Shown here: one piece after another, positions 34,624 through 43,596 of the stretch
Numbering within the stretch: the first letter of the stretch is position 1
How the letters are laid out: each line of letters opens with the position of its first letter
NCBI GenBank assembly: GCA_023423695.1
Contig: JAFAFA010000063.1
Span: forward strand, 58,506 to 122,505
Length of the DNA stretch: 64,000 bases
DNA from: Pseudomonadota bacterium
GTDB taxonomy: Bacteria > Pseudomonadota > Alphaproteobacteria > Azospirillales > Azospirillaceae
Reading direction: 5' to 3'
Notes under the pieces: model-generated
Databases searched by the model: none
Told to the model about the DNA's origin: nothing
Seen by the model: the letters and a program-made list of their open reading frames with translations, nothing else
Made by a program: the position numbers and the translations under genes

Positions 34624-35829
34624 CTAGTGCCGGTCGGCAAGCAGTGCGCAGGTGTGGGTCGCGATCATCCGTTCCTCATCGGTCGGAATCACAAAGGTCT
34701 GGACCCGGCTGTCGGTGGAACTGATGAGGGAGCGTCCCATCAGGTTGGCAGTCTCGTCGAGAACGAGGCCGAGCCAACGCGACCGTTCGGCAATGGCCGA
34801 GCGGATGACCGGGGAGTGTTCGCCGATGCCGGCGGTGAAGACCAGCCCGTCGAGCCCACCGAGCGCAGCGGTCAGTGACCCGATGGCGAGGCTCGCGCGA
34901 TAGATGAAGACCTCCAGCGCCAGGGATGCGCGCGGGTCGGCGCTTCCCAGCAGGTCGCGGGCATCGCTGCTGATGCCGGACAGGCCCTTCAGCCCGCAGT
35001 CGCGGTAGAGCAACCGTTCAACAGCCTGGACATCCATGCCGCGGTTCAGCAGATACAGCACGATGCCGGGGTCGAGTTGGCCGGGCCGTGTCCCCATCGG
35101 CAACCCGTCGAGCGCGGTAAAGCCCATCGTGCTGTCGATGCTGAGCCCCTCCCGGATGGCACACATGCTTGCCCCGCTGCCCAGATGGGCGACGATCACA
35201 CGTCCGTGTGCGATCGGCGACGCCACCTTGCGAAGGCGATGGACGATCCATTCATAACTGAGGCCATGAAAGCCGTAGCGGCGCACTCCCTCCCGGTAGA
35301 ACTGCTCTGGAATGGCATAGCGGTCGGCGACTTCGGGATGCTGGCGGTGAAAGGCGGTGTCGAAACAGGCCACCTGCACCATGTCCGGCATCATCGACCG
35401 GATCGCACGGATCGGCGCCAGATTGTGCGGCTGGTGCAAGGGGGCGAGGGGCGTGTAACGTTCCAGTGTCTCTATGACGGTGTCGTCCACGACGATGGGT
35501 TGGTCATAGGTTGGCCCTCCATGGACAACACGGTGCCCGACGGCAATCGGAAGCACTCCGCCCAGCCAGTTCCGGAGCCAATCGCCGAGAAAGGCCATTG
35601 CGTTCGGCATTCCCTCCACCGCGGCGGGAAGTGCCTCCTCATAGCCGGTACCGCAGCCCTCCGATGGCTTCAACAGCAGGCGCGGCCGGGTGCCGATCCC
35701 CTCGATCTGACCACGCAGGCGTGTCGGCATCAGGTTGTCCCATGGTACCGACGCCGCAAAATCGAACAGTTGGAATTTGATGCTGGAGGAGCCGGCATTG
35801 ATCACGAGCACGGTGTCGGGCATGGCCAT
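34624..35829 (-). CDS. ackA: Acetate kinase
   Basis: A 401-aa ASKHA-fold kinase with LVINAGSSSIKFQ near the N-terminus, the catalytic-site segments VGHRVVHGG and FDTAFH, RRYGFHGLSYEW, and the ATP-site VFTAGIGEHSP. It makes ATP from acetyl phosphate, or the reverse. The ATG overlaps the last base of the pta stop codon (TAATG), so the pair is translationally coupled. The location in front of an efflux pump operon rather than a housekeeping ackA-pta locus is unusual. Confidence 0.93.
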   Translation of the reverse strand: MAMPDTVLVINAGSSSIKFQLFDFAASVPWDNLMPTRLRGQIEGIGTRPRLLLKPSEGCGTGYEEALPAAVEGMPNAMAFLGDWLRNWLGGVLPIAVGHRVVHGGPTYDQPIVVDDTVIETLERYTPLAPLHQPHNLAPIRAIRSMMPDMVQVACFDTAFHRQHPEVADRYAIPEQFYREGVRRYGFHGLSYEWIVHRLRKVASPIAHGRVIVAHLGSGASMCAIREGLSIDSTMGFTALDGLPMGTRPGQLDPGIVLYLLNRGMDVQAVERLLYRDCGLKGLSGISSDARDLLGSADPRASLALEVFIYRASLAIGSLTAALGGLDGLVFTAGIGEHSPVIRSAIAERSRWLGLVLDETANLMGRSLISSTDSRVQTFVIPTDEERMIATHTCALLADRH

Positions 35830-36806
35830 TATCCTTTCACCGGTTCCTTAAGGCGCTGCCGGTCCGCGAACAGCGCGGCCACCGCGCAGGACGCCATCCG
35901 CGTCATCACGCTGTCGGCCCGGCTGGTCAGCACGATCGGAACCCGCGCGCCCAGCACGATGCCCGCCGCGTCGGCATTCGCCAGGAAGGTCAGGTTCTTG
36001 GCGAGCATGTTGCCCGCCTCCAGGTCGGGAACGACCAGGATGTCGGCGTTTCCGGCAACGGGGGAGACGATCCCCTTGATGCGGGCGGCTTCGGGATTGA
36101 TGGCATTGTCGAGCGCCAGGGGACCATCCAATTCGGCGCCGGTGATCTGGCCGCGGTCGGCCATCTTGCACAGCGCGCCCGCTTCGACGGTCGAGGCGAT
36201 CTTCGGGTTGATCGTCTCGACCGCCGACAGGATCGCCACCTTGGGCCGATCGTTGCCGAGGGCGTGAGCGAGGTCGACCGCGTTCTGGATGATGTCGCGC
36301 TTGTCCTCCAGCGTCGGGGCGATGTTCACCGCGGCGTCCGTTATGAAAAGCGCCTTGTGGTAGGTCGGGACGTCCATGATGAAGACGTGGCTGATGCGCC
36401 GTTCCGTGCGCAGGCCGGCCTCCCGTTTCGCCACCGCGTGCAGCAATTCGTCGGTGTGCAGGCTGCCCTTCATCAACAGTTGGGCGCGGCCTTGCCTCAC
36501 CAGATCGACTGCCGTCGCCGCGGCGGCATGGCTATGCGGGACATCGACGATTTCATAAGGGGAAAGATTGAAGCCTGCCTCCGCGGCCACGGCATGGATG
36601 CGGTCGGCCGGGCCGACCAGGATCGGACGGATGAAGCCCTGCCGGGCGGCTTCAATCGCCCCGCCCAGTGAAGAGGCGTCGCAGGGATGGGCAACTGCGG
36701 TCGGCACTGGCGCGATCTGTCTGCACAGTTCCACCAGCCGCTCATATTTCTCGTGGCGATGCACGGACGCGCCGTTCACCGCGTCGACCGGATGGCTGTC
36801 GCTCAT
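35829..36806 (-). CDS. pta: Phosphate acetyltransferase (Pta/Ptb family, short form)
   Basis: A 325-aa acyltransferase of the phosphate acetyl/butyryltransferase family, corresponding to the catalytic C-terminal domain of long Pta. It includes MKGSLHTDELLHAV, HVFIMDVPTYHK and VAGNADILVVPDLEAGNML. It converts acetyl-CoA and phosphate to acetyl phosphate for the coupled AckA. Phosphotransbutyrylase activity cannot be excluded. I use the ATG giving MSDSHPVDA, with GAGGA upstream; an in-frame earlier ATG adds 12 residues. Confidence 0.87.
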   Translation of the reverse strand: MSDSHPVDAVNGASVHRHEKYERLVELCRQIAPVPTAVAHPCDASSLGGAIEAARQGFIRPILVGPADRIHAVAAEAGFNLSPYEIVDVPHSHAAAATAVDLVRQGRAQLLMKGSLHTDELLHAVAKREAGLRTERRISHVFIMDVPTYHKALFITDAAVNIAPTLEDKRDIIQNAVDLAHALGNDRPKVAILSAVETINPKIASTVEAGALCKMADRGQITGAELDGPLALDNAINPEAARIKGIVSPVAGNADILVVPDLEAGNMLAKNLTFLANADAAGIVLGARVPIVLTSRADSVMTRMASCAVAALFADRQRLKEPVKG

Positions 36807-36816
36807 CTCATCGTCC

Positions 36817-37296
36817 TCACCAGCGCAGGAACAGGCCGACATCCCCCGGCATTCCGCCCGGGTAATCCAGGATCCGGGCTTCCATCCGATAGCCTTTGTC
36901 CTTCAGATGCTTGGCGTAGATATCGAAAGCCTCGCGGGCGAAGCCGGTCAGGGTGGATGGCCAATCGGGCTCGAAATTGTTGATGGCGCGCCCCCTGTCG
37001 GAGCAGTATGTGCTCGGGAAGCGCGTGATCTGGAGTTCGGTGACGCCACGTTCAGCCGCAATTCGGACGGCCGTGGTGAAACGCTCATTGGCGTCCTGAC
37101 GGATGTGCTGATTCATGAAGGCATCACGCAGCGTTGCCTGCTCCTCCTCTTTCCTTTTCTCGCTTGCGAGCGCCTCACGCATCCGGGCGAGGTCCTGCTC
37201 CTCCGTGATATGGTGGAGTTCCTCCGGGCGGATGATGTCATCGAATTGCTTTGCAGGGTCGGGGGCGTCGGGTGTTGGGGGGGCAGCCTTGCTCAT
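36817..37296 (-). CDS. Hypothetical charged protein between the DUF3141 and pta genes
   Basis: A 159-aa soluble protein: a disordered, Pro- and charge-rich N-terminal 60 residues containing a helical stretch (ARMREALASEKRKEEEQ), then a globular C-terminal part (TELQITRFPSTYCSDRGRAI). It has no signal peptide. GAGGAGA lies 6 bp before the chosen ATG, firm support for expression. I do not recognise a named family. The tight spacing (10 bp to pta, 59 bp from the DUF3141 gene) suggests a shared role. Confidence 0.7.
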   Translation of the reverse strand: MSKAAPPTPDAPDPAKQFDDIIRPEELHHITEEQDLARMREALASEKRKEEEQATLRDAFMNQHIRQDANERFTTAVRIAAERGVTELQITRFPSTYCSDRGRAINNFEPDWPSTLTGFAREAFDIYAKHLKDKGYRMEARILDYPGGMPGDVGLFLRW

Positions 37297-37355
37297 GGCG
37301 TTTCTCCTCGCGATCGCTGTCAGACCATTCCGGTTTGGGTGGCCAGAACCGGTGG

Positions 37356-39815
37356 TCACGTGACCTTCGTTGGTGGTCCCGCCCGGCGGGGGGCGGCGGT
37401 GTCATCGTTCTTGCCGCCTCTTTTGGCACCCTCATCGGCGATTTCGGCGGCGGCCTGATGCAGCGGACTGCCTTCGGCTGTGTGCATCAGACGCAGCCCC
37501 GGTTCGCCGGGCTTGGTTTCACCGGCCAAGAGCGCTTCGAGCCGGGTAAGCCGGCTGCGCTGCTCGGCGTTGAGCGGCCCCGCCGCCGTCAGAACCCGCT
37601 CGGCAATGGCGAGAAGGTCCTTGCGCTGCTGCGGCTTGGGGACCAGGGCGGGCAGGGAGGCGAGAGCGCGCGCCTCGTCCATCTGCATCAGGAACGCCTG
37701 CTCCCGGAAGATTTCGCGAATTTCGCTCAGCGGACGCCGTGCCGATTCCGGATGCTCGTCCCGGATCCGGCGCAACATCTGGAAGCTGCGTTCGTCGACG
37801 GCTCCCCGACCGCGGCCGGCATAAGCCAGCACCCGGAACAGCGCCTCAGTGAGGCCACCGGTGGAAGCGCGCGCCATGATCTCGGTCTTCTTCTTTTCGA
37901 CCAGGGCCTCGAACGCCTCATCCCGGGCACGTGGCGGGCGGGTGCTCGCTCCCGGGGCGGAGAGGCCGACCAGCGCCTGAAGCAGTGGGGCACCGTAAAG
38001 GTCGAGGAACAACCGTTCCACAAAGTGGTCGCGTTGGTCGCGGTAGGCGTTCAGTGACCGGACGATGAAGTCCGACCCCGTCTCTTCCGCGGTCAGAAAG
38101 GCGTTGTCGGGCCCGACCGGCCTCCGGTTCTCCCGCACCCAGTCGGCGAGCGATTCGATCGGCGCCATGAACGGATTCAGGTGCGAGAAAAGGTAGTGCT
38201 GCATCCGCACAGGGTTGGTCAGCCGTAGCCATTGGGCGAAGGGCTCGGAGACGGCGGCACGGATCAGGGGGCGGCCAAACGTGACGTAGAGGCCTTTGTT
38301 GATGTCGGAGACGCGGGCCACCGTGGCGAAGCGTTGATCGTCCTCCGTCGTGTTGCCCCCGAGCTGACGGATGTCGTCCAGCGTGCGCGGCTCGAAGCGG
38401 GAGAGATAGTCGCCGCCGACCAGATCGGCGCCGGGAGAGCCCGCCTCCTTGGGATGGATCGTCATCTCGTACAGGCCGGGTGGGAGCAGATCGATCAGGT
38501 CGATGTTCTCGATGAACTCCGCGGTTTCCTTCCGCGCGACGCGGCCGGAAACGAAGATGCCGAGATGGCCGATGTCCTGGTGCAGGTTGTAGACGATCGT
38601 CTGTTCGCGCGCCCGGATCTCCTCCACGCTGTCGTACAGATCCAGGATCCAGCCGAGCGCTTGTTGTGGCGGGGTGATGTTGTCGCCCCAGGACGCGAAC
38701 ACCAGGATCGGAGAGCGGATGTTGCGCAGATCCAGACGCCGGCCATCCTTGCCGACGATGCTGCCGGCAGTCAGCTTGTTGCCGACGAACAGCTCGTCGG
38801 TGATCGCCTCGATCTCCTCGCTGTTCAGGAGGAAATAGCCGCCCCACCACCGCTCGAAGGCGAGGTAGCGCTCCGCCTCGGTATCGATCGAGGCGTAGAG
38901 GTTATGCATCTTCTTCCACAAGGTGTTGGCGGGATCGAGCTTTTCGAAGTTGCCGACCAGATGGGCGCCGTCGAACCGGCCGTTTCCCAGGTCGCCGGCC
39001 AGCGCCGCCAGCCAAGCCCCGCCGTAGAGGCCGCCCAGGTAGCGCATCGGGTTCTGCCCCTTGACACCCGCCCAATAGGAAAGCGGTGAGCCGGCAATGA
39101 TGATCGGTCCCATGAGGTCGGGACGCGCGGCACTCAGCGCCATGACCGCCCAGCCGGCTTGGCAGTTGCCGATGACACAGGGCTTGCTGGCACATGCCTC
39201 GTGCAGCGCGCTGACATGCTCGAGGAAGGTTGCCTCCGCCGCGGCGACGTCGGACAGCGTCTGACCCGGCACCGGCTCCGGATGGAAGCCGACGAAATAG
39301 CAGGGATGACCGGCCCGGAGCGCTGCACCGATCTGGCTGTCGGGCTTGAAGCCGCCAATCCCCGGGCCGTGACCGGCGCGGGGATCGACGATCACGAAGG
39401 GGCGCTTGGCGGGGTCGCTCTCGATCCCCGGCGCCGGCTTGATGCGCAGCAGCATATAATTGCAGGGACGCTTCAGGTGGCGGCCGTCCAGCACCATCTC
39501 ATGTGTGAAGGTCAGGACCGGTGGCTTGCCCTGCTCCGCATGTTCGATGAACTGATCGCCACGGCGGCGCAGGACATCGAGCAGAAGGATCCAACGCTGC
39601 CAAGCATCGATGCTGTATTCGGCGGCGTCGGACAGCACATTCGGCGGGACACTGGGGCCGGCGGCGGCTTCGTTGCCCGGTCGTTTGGCCGGGAATTCGG
39701 TACGGCGGGAACGGTCATCGCTTGAACCCGGCTGAAGCGCAGCGAGCGGGACGGAGAGGGCCGCAGTGAAAGCCGAAATCGCGCTGCTCATGGATTGTTG
39801 CCACAGGTCGGTCAT
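37356..39815 (-). CDS. DUF3141 protein, PHA-synthase-like alpha/beta hydrolase
   Basis: An 819-aa protein of the DUF3141 family. The alpha/beta-hydrolase part carries GNCQAG (216-221) with Cys218 at the nucleophile elbow, as in the Gly-x-Cys-x-Gly box of PHA synthases. An Asp segment (FASWGDNITPP) and a His segment (HQDIGHLGIFVSG) complete a Cys-Asp-His triad. A C-terminal extension of about 350 residues is helical and has no assignment. Genes of this family often neighbour pta-ackA and fabI in alphaproteobacteria. Activity (polymerase, thioesterase or transferase on acyl-CoA) is not established. It is the first gene of the train. Confidence 0.82.
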   Translation of the reverse strand: MTDLWQQSMSSAISAFTAALSVPLAALQPGSSDDRSRRTEFPAKRPGNEAAAGPSVPPNVLSDAAEYSIDAWQRWILLLDVLRRRGDQFIEHAEQGKPPVLTFTHEMVLDGRHLKRPCNYMLLRIKPAPGIESDPAKRPFVIVDPRAGHGPGIGGFKPDSQIGAALRAGHPCYFVGFHPEPVPGQTLSDVAAAEATFLEHVSALHEACASKPCVIGNCQAGWAVMALSAARPDLMGPIIIAGSPLSYWAGVKGQNPMRYLGGLYGGAWLAALAGDLGNGRFDGAHLVGNFEKLDPANTLWKKMHNLYASIDTEAERYLAFERWWGGYFLLNSEEIEAITDELFVGNKLTAGSIVGKDGRRLDLRNIRSPILVFASWGDNITPPQQALGWILDLYDSVEEIRAREQTIVYNLHQDIGHLGIFVSGRVARKETAEFIENIDLIDLLPPGLYEMTIHPKEAGSPGADLVGGDYLSRFEPRTLDDIRQLGGNTTEDDQRFATVARVSDINKGLYVTFGRPLIRAAVSEPFAQWLRLTNPVRMQHYLFSHLNPFMAPIESLADWVRENRRPVGPDNAFLTAEETGSDFIVRSLNAYRDQRDHFVERLFLDLYGAPLLQALVGLSAPGASTRPPRARDEAFEALVEKKKTEIMARASTGGLTEALFRVLAYAGRGRGAVDERSFQMLRRIRDEHPESARRPLSEIREIFREQAFLMQMDEARALASLPALVPKPQQRKDLLAIAERVLTAAGPLNAEQRSRLTRLEALLAGETKPGEPGLRLMHTAEGSPLHQAAAEIADEGAKRGGKNDDTAAPRRAGPPTKVT

Positions 39816-40145
39816 CAGCTTTGTATCCTCTCTGAATGTTGTGCGCGCGTTCTGCTGCACGCTTTGGTCCGGCCCTCCACTCAATAGATAATTCTGGATG
39901 CATTTATTGACTGAGGTCTGATTTTTCAGGGGAAGAAATCTTCTTCGCGATAAAGCGAATATGAGGCGTTCATCTTTGCGTTATTACACTTCTCTCAAGC
40001 GGGCTGTTGAATTGCTTCGTAGGTAGGAAAATCCGATGCGTGTGCCCGATAGCATGAGTAAGGGCCGGCCGAGGGGGCCATCAGCATTGTTTCAGCACAG
40101 TGTGCGGTGCAGCGCGAGAAGAGGAAAGTTCGTAACCGTTGACAG

Positions 40146-40158
40146 CGATACGGTATCA
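40146..40158. promoter_or_regulatory. Recurrent operator copy (GATAC-G-GTATC palindrome) upstream of the DUF3141 train
   Basis: CGATACGGTATCA reads TGATACCGTATCG on the other strand, with three mismatches to the consensus but a perfect 11-bp palindrome. AACTTT on the minus strand (40130-40125) is a weak -10 candidate. It lies 331 bp upstream of the DUF3141 ATG. Confidence 0.35.
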
Positions 40159-40662
40159 TGCGCGCAGGATAGAGCGTCTCTAAGGAAGACGATGAGAGAT
40201 TTATGCTAACAACCCATGGGGATCATGAAAGTAATATTAAGTCAAAGCGCGATATCTTGATTCGGAATCTATTCGTGGACACAAGACGGAACCGTGGAAG
40301 AGAATTTCAAGAAATTGAAAGAGCCTCAAATAGAATTTATGAGAATCTCCGGGCAAAGGTATCGAGACCTAAAAGGGCGAAGCTGTCCAACCATCGTCGG
40401 TTTGTCTCCGCCGTACCGCCGGTGGCTTGTTGCACGGGAAAAAATCGGGAAATCTGATTCGAAGGGGCTTGGCCATCGGGTGGTGCGGCCAATCAGCGGA
40501 GCGCGGCCCTATTACAATCTCCGAGACAGGCGGTCTCGGGGCCGGCAGTCGCGTCCGCCACCTTGCCTTCACCAGCGGAACTGCAGATCGGGAGTTGGGG
40601 CGCCCCACCGGAAGCCAAAATCAGCCTGTCGCCGAAGAGCTCCAGAACGGGGGGCCGCAGGC

Positions 40663-40702
40663 TGTTACCGTAAAACTGCCCGCATCACGTGTTTGCTACT
40701 TT
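40663..40702 (+). promoter_or_regulatory. Recurrent operator plus -10-like element for the rightward envelope operon
   Basis: TGTTACCGTAAAA (40663-40675) has one mismatch to the consensus. TACTTT (40697-40702) starts 28 bp from its centre; the same hexamer follows the ppk2 copy at 27 bp. The first gene begins about 155 bp downstream. Confidence 0.5.
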
Positions 40703-40856
40703 TGCAACAAATTCCGCCGGCGGCTCAATGCGCCCAGGAAGGCGCCCGGGAAGGCCCGATAAGGCAATGTCCGGCTATGGCCGGCGGCGCGCTTCCCCGG
40801 TCGGGCGGGCCCTGACCGCGACGTGTGGCCATCACTGCGCATGCCGGGAGCAACCC

Positions 40857-41258
40857 ATGCACACACATTCACTTCTCAGCACCTTGACGATCCTGGGGAT
40901 TGTTGCCGCCGCAGCTGTTGCGGCCGCACAAACCTCGCCTCCGTCCGAAAGGAATTTCCAGGTCAAGAACACCGGCGATCTGCTGAAGCTGTGCGAAGCC
41001 AAACCGGTCGACAGCACCGGCATCGCCGCCCTGCATTTCTGCCAGGGATTTGCAGTCGGCGCCTACCAGTACTATCAGATCGCGTCCGCCGCCGAGGGCA
41101 AGCGGCCACTGTTCTGCCCCCCGAATCCGCCACCCTCGCGCAACGATGCCATCGCCGCGTTCGTCACCTGGGCTCAACAGAATCCCGGCGCATTGTCGTT
41201 GCCGCCGGTGGAGGGCCTGTTCCGCTATCTGGCCCAGCGCTACCCCTGCGGAGCGTGA
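40857..41258 (+). CDS. Exported Rap1a/Tai-like protein
   Basis: A 133-aa protein with a signal peptide (about residues 1-24, ending AAAQ). The domain has the spaced cysteines and aromatic residues of Rap1a/Tai proteins (LLKLCEAKPVDS, LHFCQGFAVGAYQYYQ, LFCPP, YPCGA). Rap1a and Tai4 are periplasmic immunity proteins against type VI amidase effectors, but many such domains occur outside T6SS loci. No effector gene is nearby, so an immunity role is doubtful. GGGAG lies 6 bp before the ATG. Confidence 0.68.
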   Translation: MHTHSLLSTLTILGIVAAAAVAAAQTSPPSERNFQVKNTGDLLKLCEAKPVDSTGIAALHFCQGFAVGAYQYYQIASAAEGKRPLFCPPNPPPSRNDAIAAFVTWAQQNPGALSLPPVEGLFRYLAQRYPCGA

Positions 41259-41310
41259 TCCACCGCCAGTGTACGCAAGCCGTCAACAAGCTGCCGAGGG
41301 GACCCTGACC

Positions 41311-41589
41311 ATGGCTGTGAGACATCTACTTTGCATCCTCGCGCTGGCGATGCCGCTGTCTGCCTGCAGCGACATGAGCGCAACCCAGCAGCGCGCACTG
41401 ACCGGCACCGCCGGCGGAGCGGCAGCCGGCACCCTGGTCGGCGCCATCGCCGGCAATGCCGGCATGGGAGCTGCGATCGGCGCCGGCGTCGGCCTCGCTG
41501 GCGGCATGCTCTACGACTACCACAAGAAGACCGAGGACCAAGCCTATCAGCGCGGTGTCCAGCAGGGACGGACCAAGAGCGGCACCTGA
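41311..41589 (+). CDS. Glycine-zipper lipoprotein
   Basis: A 92-aa predicted lipoprotein (lipobox PLSAC, about residue 19) whose mature part is a glycine-zipper membrane segment (GTAGGAAAGTLVGAIAG repeats, about 31-65) and a short charged tail. Such proteins insert in the outer membrane and help envelope integrity. GAGGGGA precedes the ATG. It sits 52 bp after the Rap1a-like gene and 30 bp before fabI. Confidence 0.75.
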   Translation: MAVRHLLCILALAMPLSACSDMSATQQRALTGTAGGAAAGTLVGAIAGNAGMGAAIGAGVGLAGGMLYDYHKKTEDQAYQRGVQQGRTKSGT

Positions 41590-41619
41590 TCCGTCGTCTT
41601 CGAGCAGGAGGAGAAGTCC

Positions 41620-42390
41620 ATGGCGCTGATCTCGCTGGAGGGCAAGCGCGGCCTCGTCACCGGCATCGCCAATGACCAGAGCATCGCCTACGGCTGTGCG
41701 AAAGCGTTTCGGGCACTGGGAGCCGAATTGGCCGTCACCTACCTCAACGACAAGGCCGAGCCGCATGTCCGGCCGCTCGCCGAGGCGCTCGATGCCTCCC
41801 TGATCCTGCCATGCGACGTTCGGCGTGACGGTGAGTTGGAGCGCGTGTTCGACAGCATCCGGCAACGGTGGGGGCGTCTCGATTTCCTGTTGCATTCCAT
41901 CGCTTTCGCGCCACGGGAGGACCTGCACGCGCGCGTGGTGGACTGCAGCGGGACAGGCTTCGCCCTCGCCATGGAGGTGTCGTGCCATTCCTTCATCCGG
42001 ATGGCGAGGCTGGCAGAGCCCCTGATGAGCGACGGGGGAAGCCTGCTGACGGTCAGCTTCTACGGGTCCGAGCAGGTGGTCGAGCATTACAATATGATGG
42101 GGCCGGTCAAGGCCGCCTTGGAAAGCTCGGTACGCTATCTGGCGGCGGAACTGGGAAACCAGGGGATTCGCGTCAACGCGCTGTCACCCGGAGCATTGGC
42201 GACGCGGGCGGCATCGGGCATCGATCGCTTCGACGAGCTGCTGCACCGCACGGCGGACAAGGCTCCGCTTCGGCAACTCGTCACCATCGACGACATCGGG
42301 ACGTCCGCCGCCTTCCTCGCCAGCGACGCCGCGCGGAAAATCACCGGCATCGTCCTCTTCATCGACGGCGGTTACCACGTCATTGACTGA
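41620..42390 (+). CDS. fabI: Enoyl-ACP reductase (FabI family)
   Basis: A 256-aa short-chain dehydrogenase fold with the FabI nucleotide signature GIANDQSIAYG (15-25) and the catalytic pair Tyr157 and Lys164 (YNMMGPVK), plus the second tyrosine Tyr148. It reduces trans-2-enoyl-ACP in fatty-acid elongation. The location next to a lipid transporter rather than a fab cluster suggests an accessory paralogue. GGAGGAG lies just upstream of the ATG. Confidence 0.88.
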   Translation: MALISLEGKRGLVTGIANDQSIAYGCAKAFRALGAELAVTYLNDKAEPHVRPLAEALDASLILPCDVRRDGELERVFDSIRQRWGRLDFLLHSIAFAPREDLHARVVDCSGTGFALAMEVSCHSFIRMARLAEPLMSDGGSLLTVSFYGSEQVVEHYNMMGPVKAALESSVRYLAAELGNQGIRVNALSPGALATRAASGIDRFDELLHRTADKAPLRQLVTIDDIGTSAAFLASDAARKITGIVLFIDGGYHVID

Positions 42391-42432
42391 CGTCGCCGCG
42401 GCTTGCCGGGGCGCCTGCGTCGAGGGAACATC

Positions 42433-43587
42433 ATGGCGGACGTGCTTGCACCCCCTTTGCAGGTCGAACGTGTCGACGGCCGGACCCTGGTGATTCATTG
42501 CAGCGGAGACTGGGTGGTCCGGCGCGGCATGCCGTCGGTGCGGGATGTCCTGCCAAGAGAGATCGACGGACGCGCGGCGGCGCTCCCGGCCCTGGAGCGG
42601 GTCATTGTCCATGGGGCGTCGCTCAGGCGTTGGGACTCGTCGTTGGTATCCTTCGTTGCCGGATTGGAAGGGTATTGCCGGTCCAACCATGTCGCTTTCG
42701 ACAAGGGCGACCTGCCGCCGGGCGTCCGCCGGCTTGTGGATCTGGCGCTGGCGGTGCCTGAAAAGACCGGAACCCGACGGGCCGCCGCACCCAAATCGCT
42801 CCTGATCACGGTCGGGGAAGCGACGCTGCTGTCCCGCAAGCGGTTTCTGGATGGGCTGGGCTTCCTCGGCGAGGCGACCTTGTCTCTGCTGAGACTGGCC
42901 GCCGGACAGGCACGCTTTCGAAGGTCCGACCTGCTCCAGACCGTGCAGGAATGCGGAGTGCAGGCTCTCGGCATCGCCTTCATCATTTCCCTGCTGGTCG
43001 GGCTGATCCTCGCCTTCGTCGGTGCGGTTCAACTGCGCAGCTTCGGTGCGGAGATTTACGTCGCCAATCTTGTCGTGGTCGCCATGACCAGAGAGATGGC
43101 TGCAATCATGACGGCGATCGTGCTGGCCGGCCGGACCGGGGCCGCCTTCGCCGCACAGATCGGCTCCATGCAGGCGAACGAGGAGGTCGATGCGCTGACC
43201 ACGCTCGGCATTCCGGCGATGGACTTCCTGGTGCTGCCACGAATGCTGGCGCTCATGCTGATGATGCCGCTGCTCTACCTCTACTCGGCCTTCGCCGGGA
43301 TCTTCGGCGGCTTCCTGGTCGGCGTCGGCATGCTGGATTTGACGCCGACGATATATCTGGCGCAGACGCAGGCCGGCTTCACCTTCAATGATTTTTTTGT
43401 CGGCTGGGGCAAGAGCGTCCTGTTCGGTGCGCTCGTCGCCATCGCCGGATGCATGCACGGAATGCAGTCCGGCCGCAGCGCCGCCGCCGTCGGCAATGCG
43501 GCGACCGCCGCCGTCGTGACGGCGCTCGTCTGGATCATCATCAGCGATGCCGTTCTGGCGGTCCTGCTCAACATCGTCGGGGTATAG
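42433..43587 (+). CDS. mlaE: MlaE-type ABC permease with N-terminal STAS-like domain
   Basis: A 384-aa protein. The C-terminal 250 residues are an MlaE/YrbE permease (RTGAAFAAQIGSMQANEEVDAL, LPRMLALMLMMPLLY). The first about 115 residues form a soluble STAS-like domain (LVIHCSGDWVVRRG; VIVHGASLRRWDSSLVSFV). STAS is normally a separate protein (MlaB) in E. coli, so here it is fused. The complex moves phospholipids between outer and inner membranes. GAGGGA precedes the ATG. The mlaF gene starts 9 bp after the stop. Confidence 0.88.
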   Translation: MADVLAPPLQVERVDGRTLVIHCSGDWVVRRGMPSVRDVLPREIDGRAAALPALERVIVHGASLRRWDSSLVSFVAGLEGYCRSNHVAFDKGDLPPGVRRLVDLALAVPEKTGTRRAAAPKSLLITVGEATLLSRKRFLDGLGFLGEATLSLLRLAAGQARFRRSDLLQTVQECGVQALGIAFIISLLVGLILAFVGAVQLRSFGAEIYVANLVVVAMTREMAAIMTAIVLAGRTGAAFAAQIGSMQANEEVDALTTLGIPAMDFLVLPRMLALMLMMPLLYLYSAFAGIFGGFLVGVGMLDLTPTIYLAQTQAGFTFNDFFVGWGKSVLFGALVAIAGCMHGMQSGRSAAAVGNAATAAVVTALVWIIISDAVLAVLLNIVGV

Positions 43588-43596
43588 GAGGAAGCG

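Larger units (their letters stand above)
39816..40856. other. 1-kb non-coding region between two divergent operons
   Basis: This stretch separates the leftward DUF3141 train from the rightward Rap1a-like/fabI/Mla genes. It is AT-richer than coding DNA up to about 40450 and contains two copies of the recurrent operator. Frames of 80-170 codons exist, but they are Arg/Pro-rich or lack a ribosome-binding site. A small RNA or leader cannot be excluded. Confidence 0.5.

Noticed and set aside
40294..40815. 173-codon open frame in the 40-kb spacer
   Set aside because: It is Arg/Pro/Ser-rich, has no ribosome-binding site or family match, and overlaps the predicted operator and promoter.
40857..41258. 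Type VI secretion immunity gene
   Set aside because: The Rap1a/Tai-like fold alone is not enough; no effector or secretion gene is nearby.
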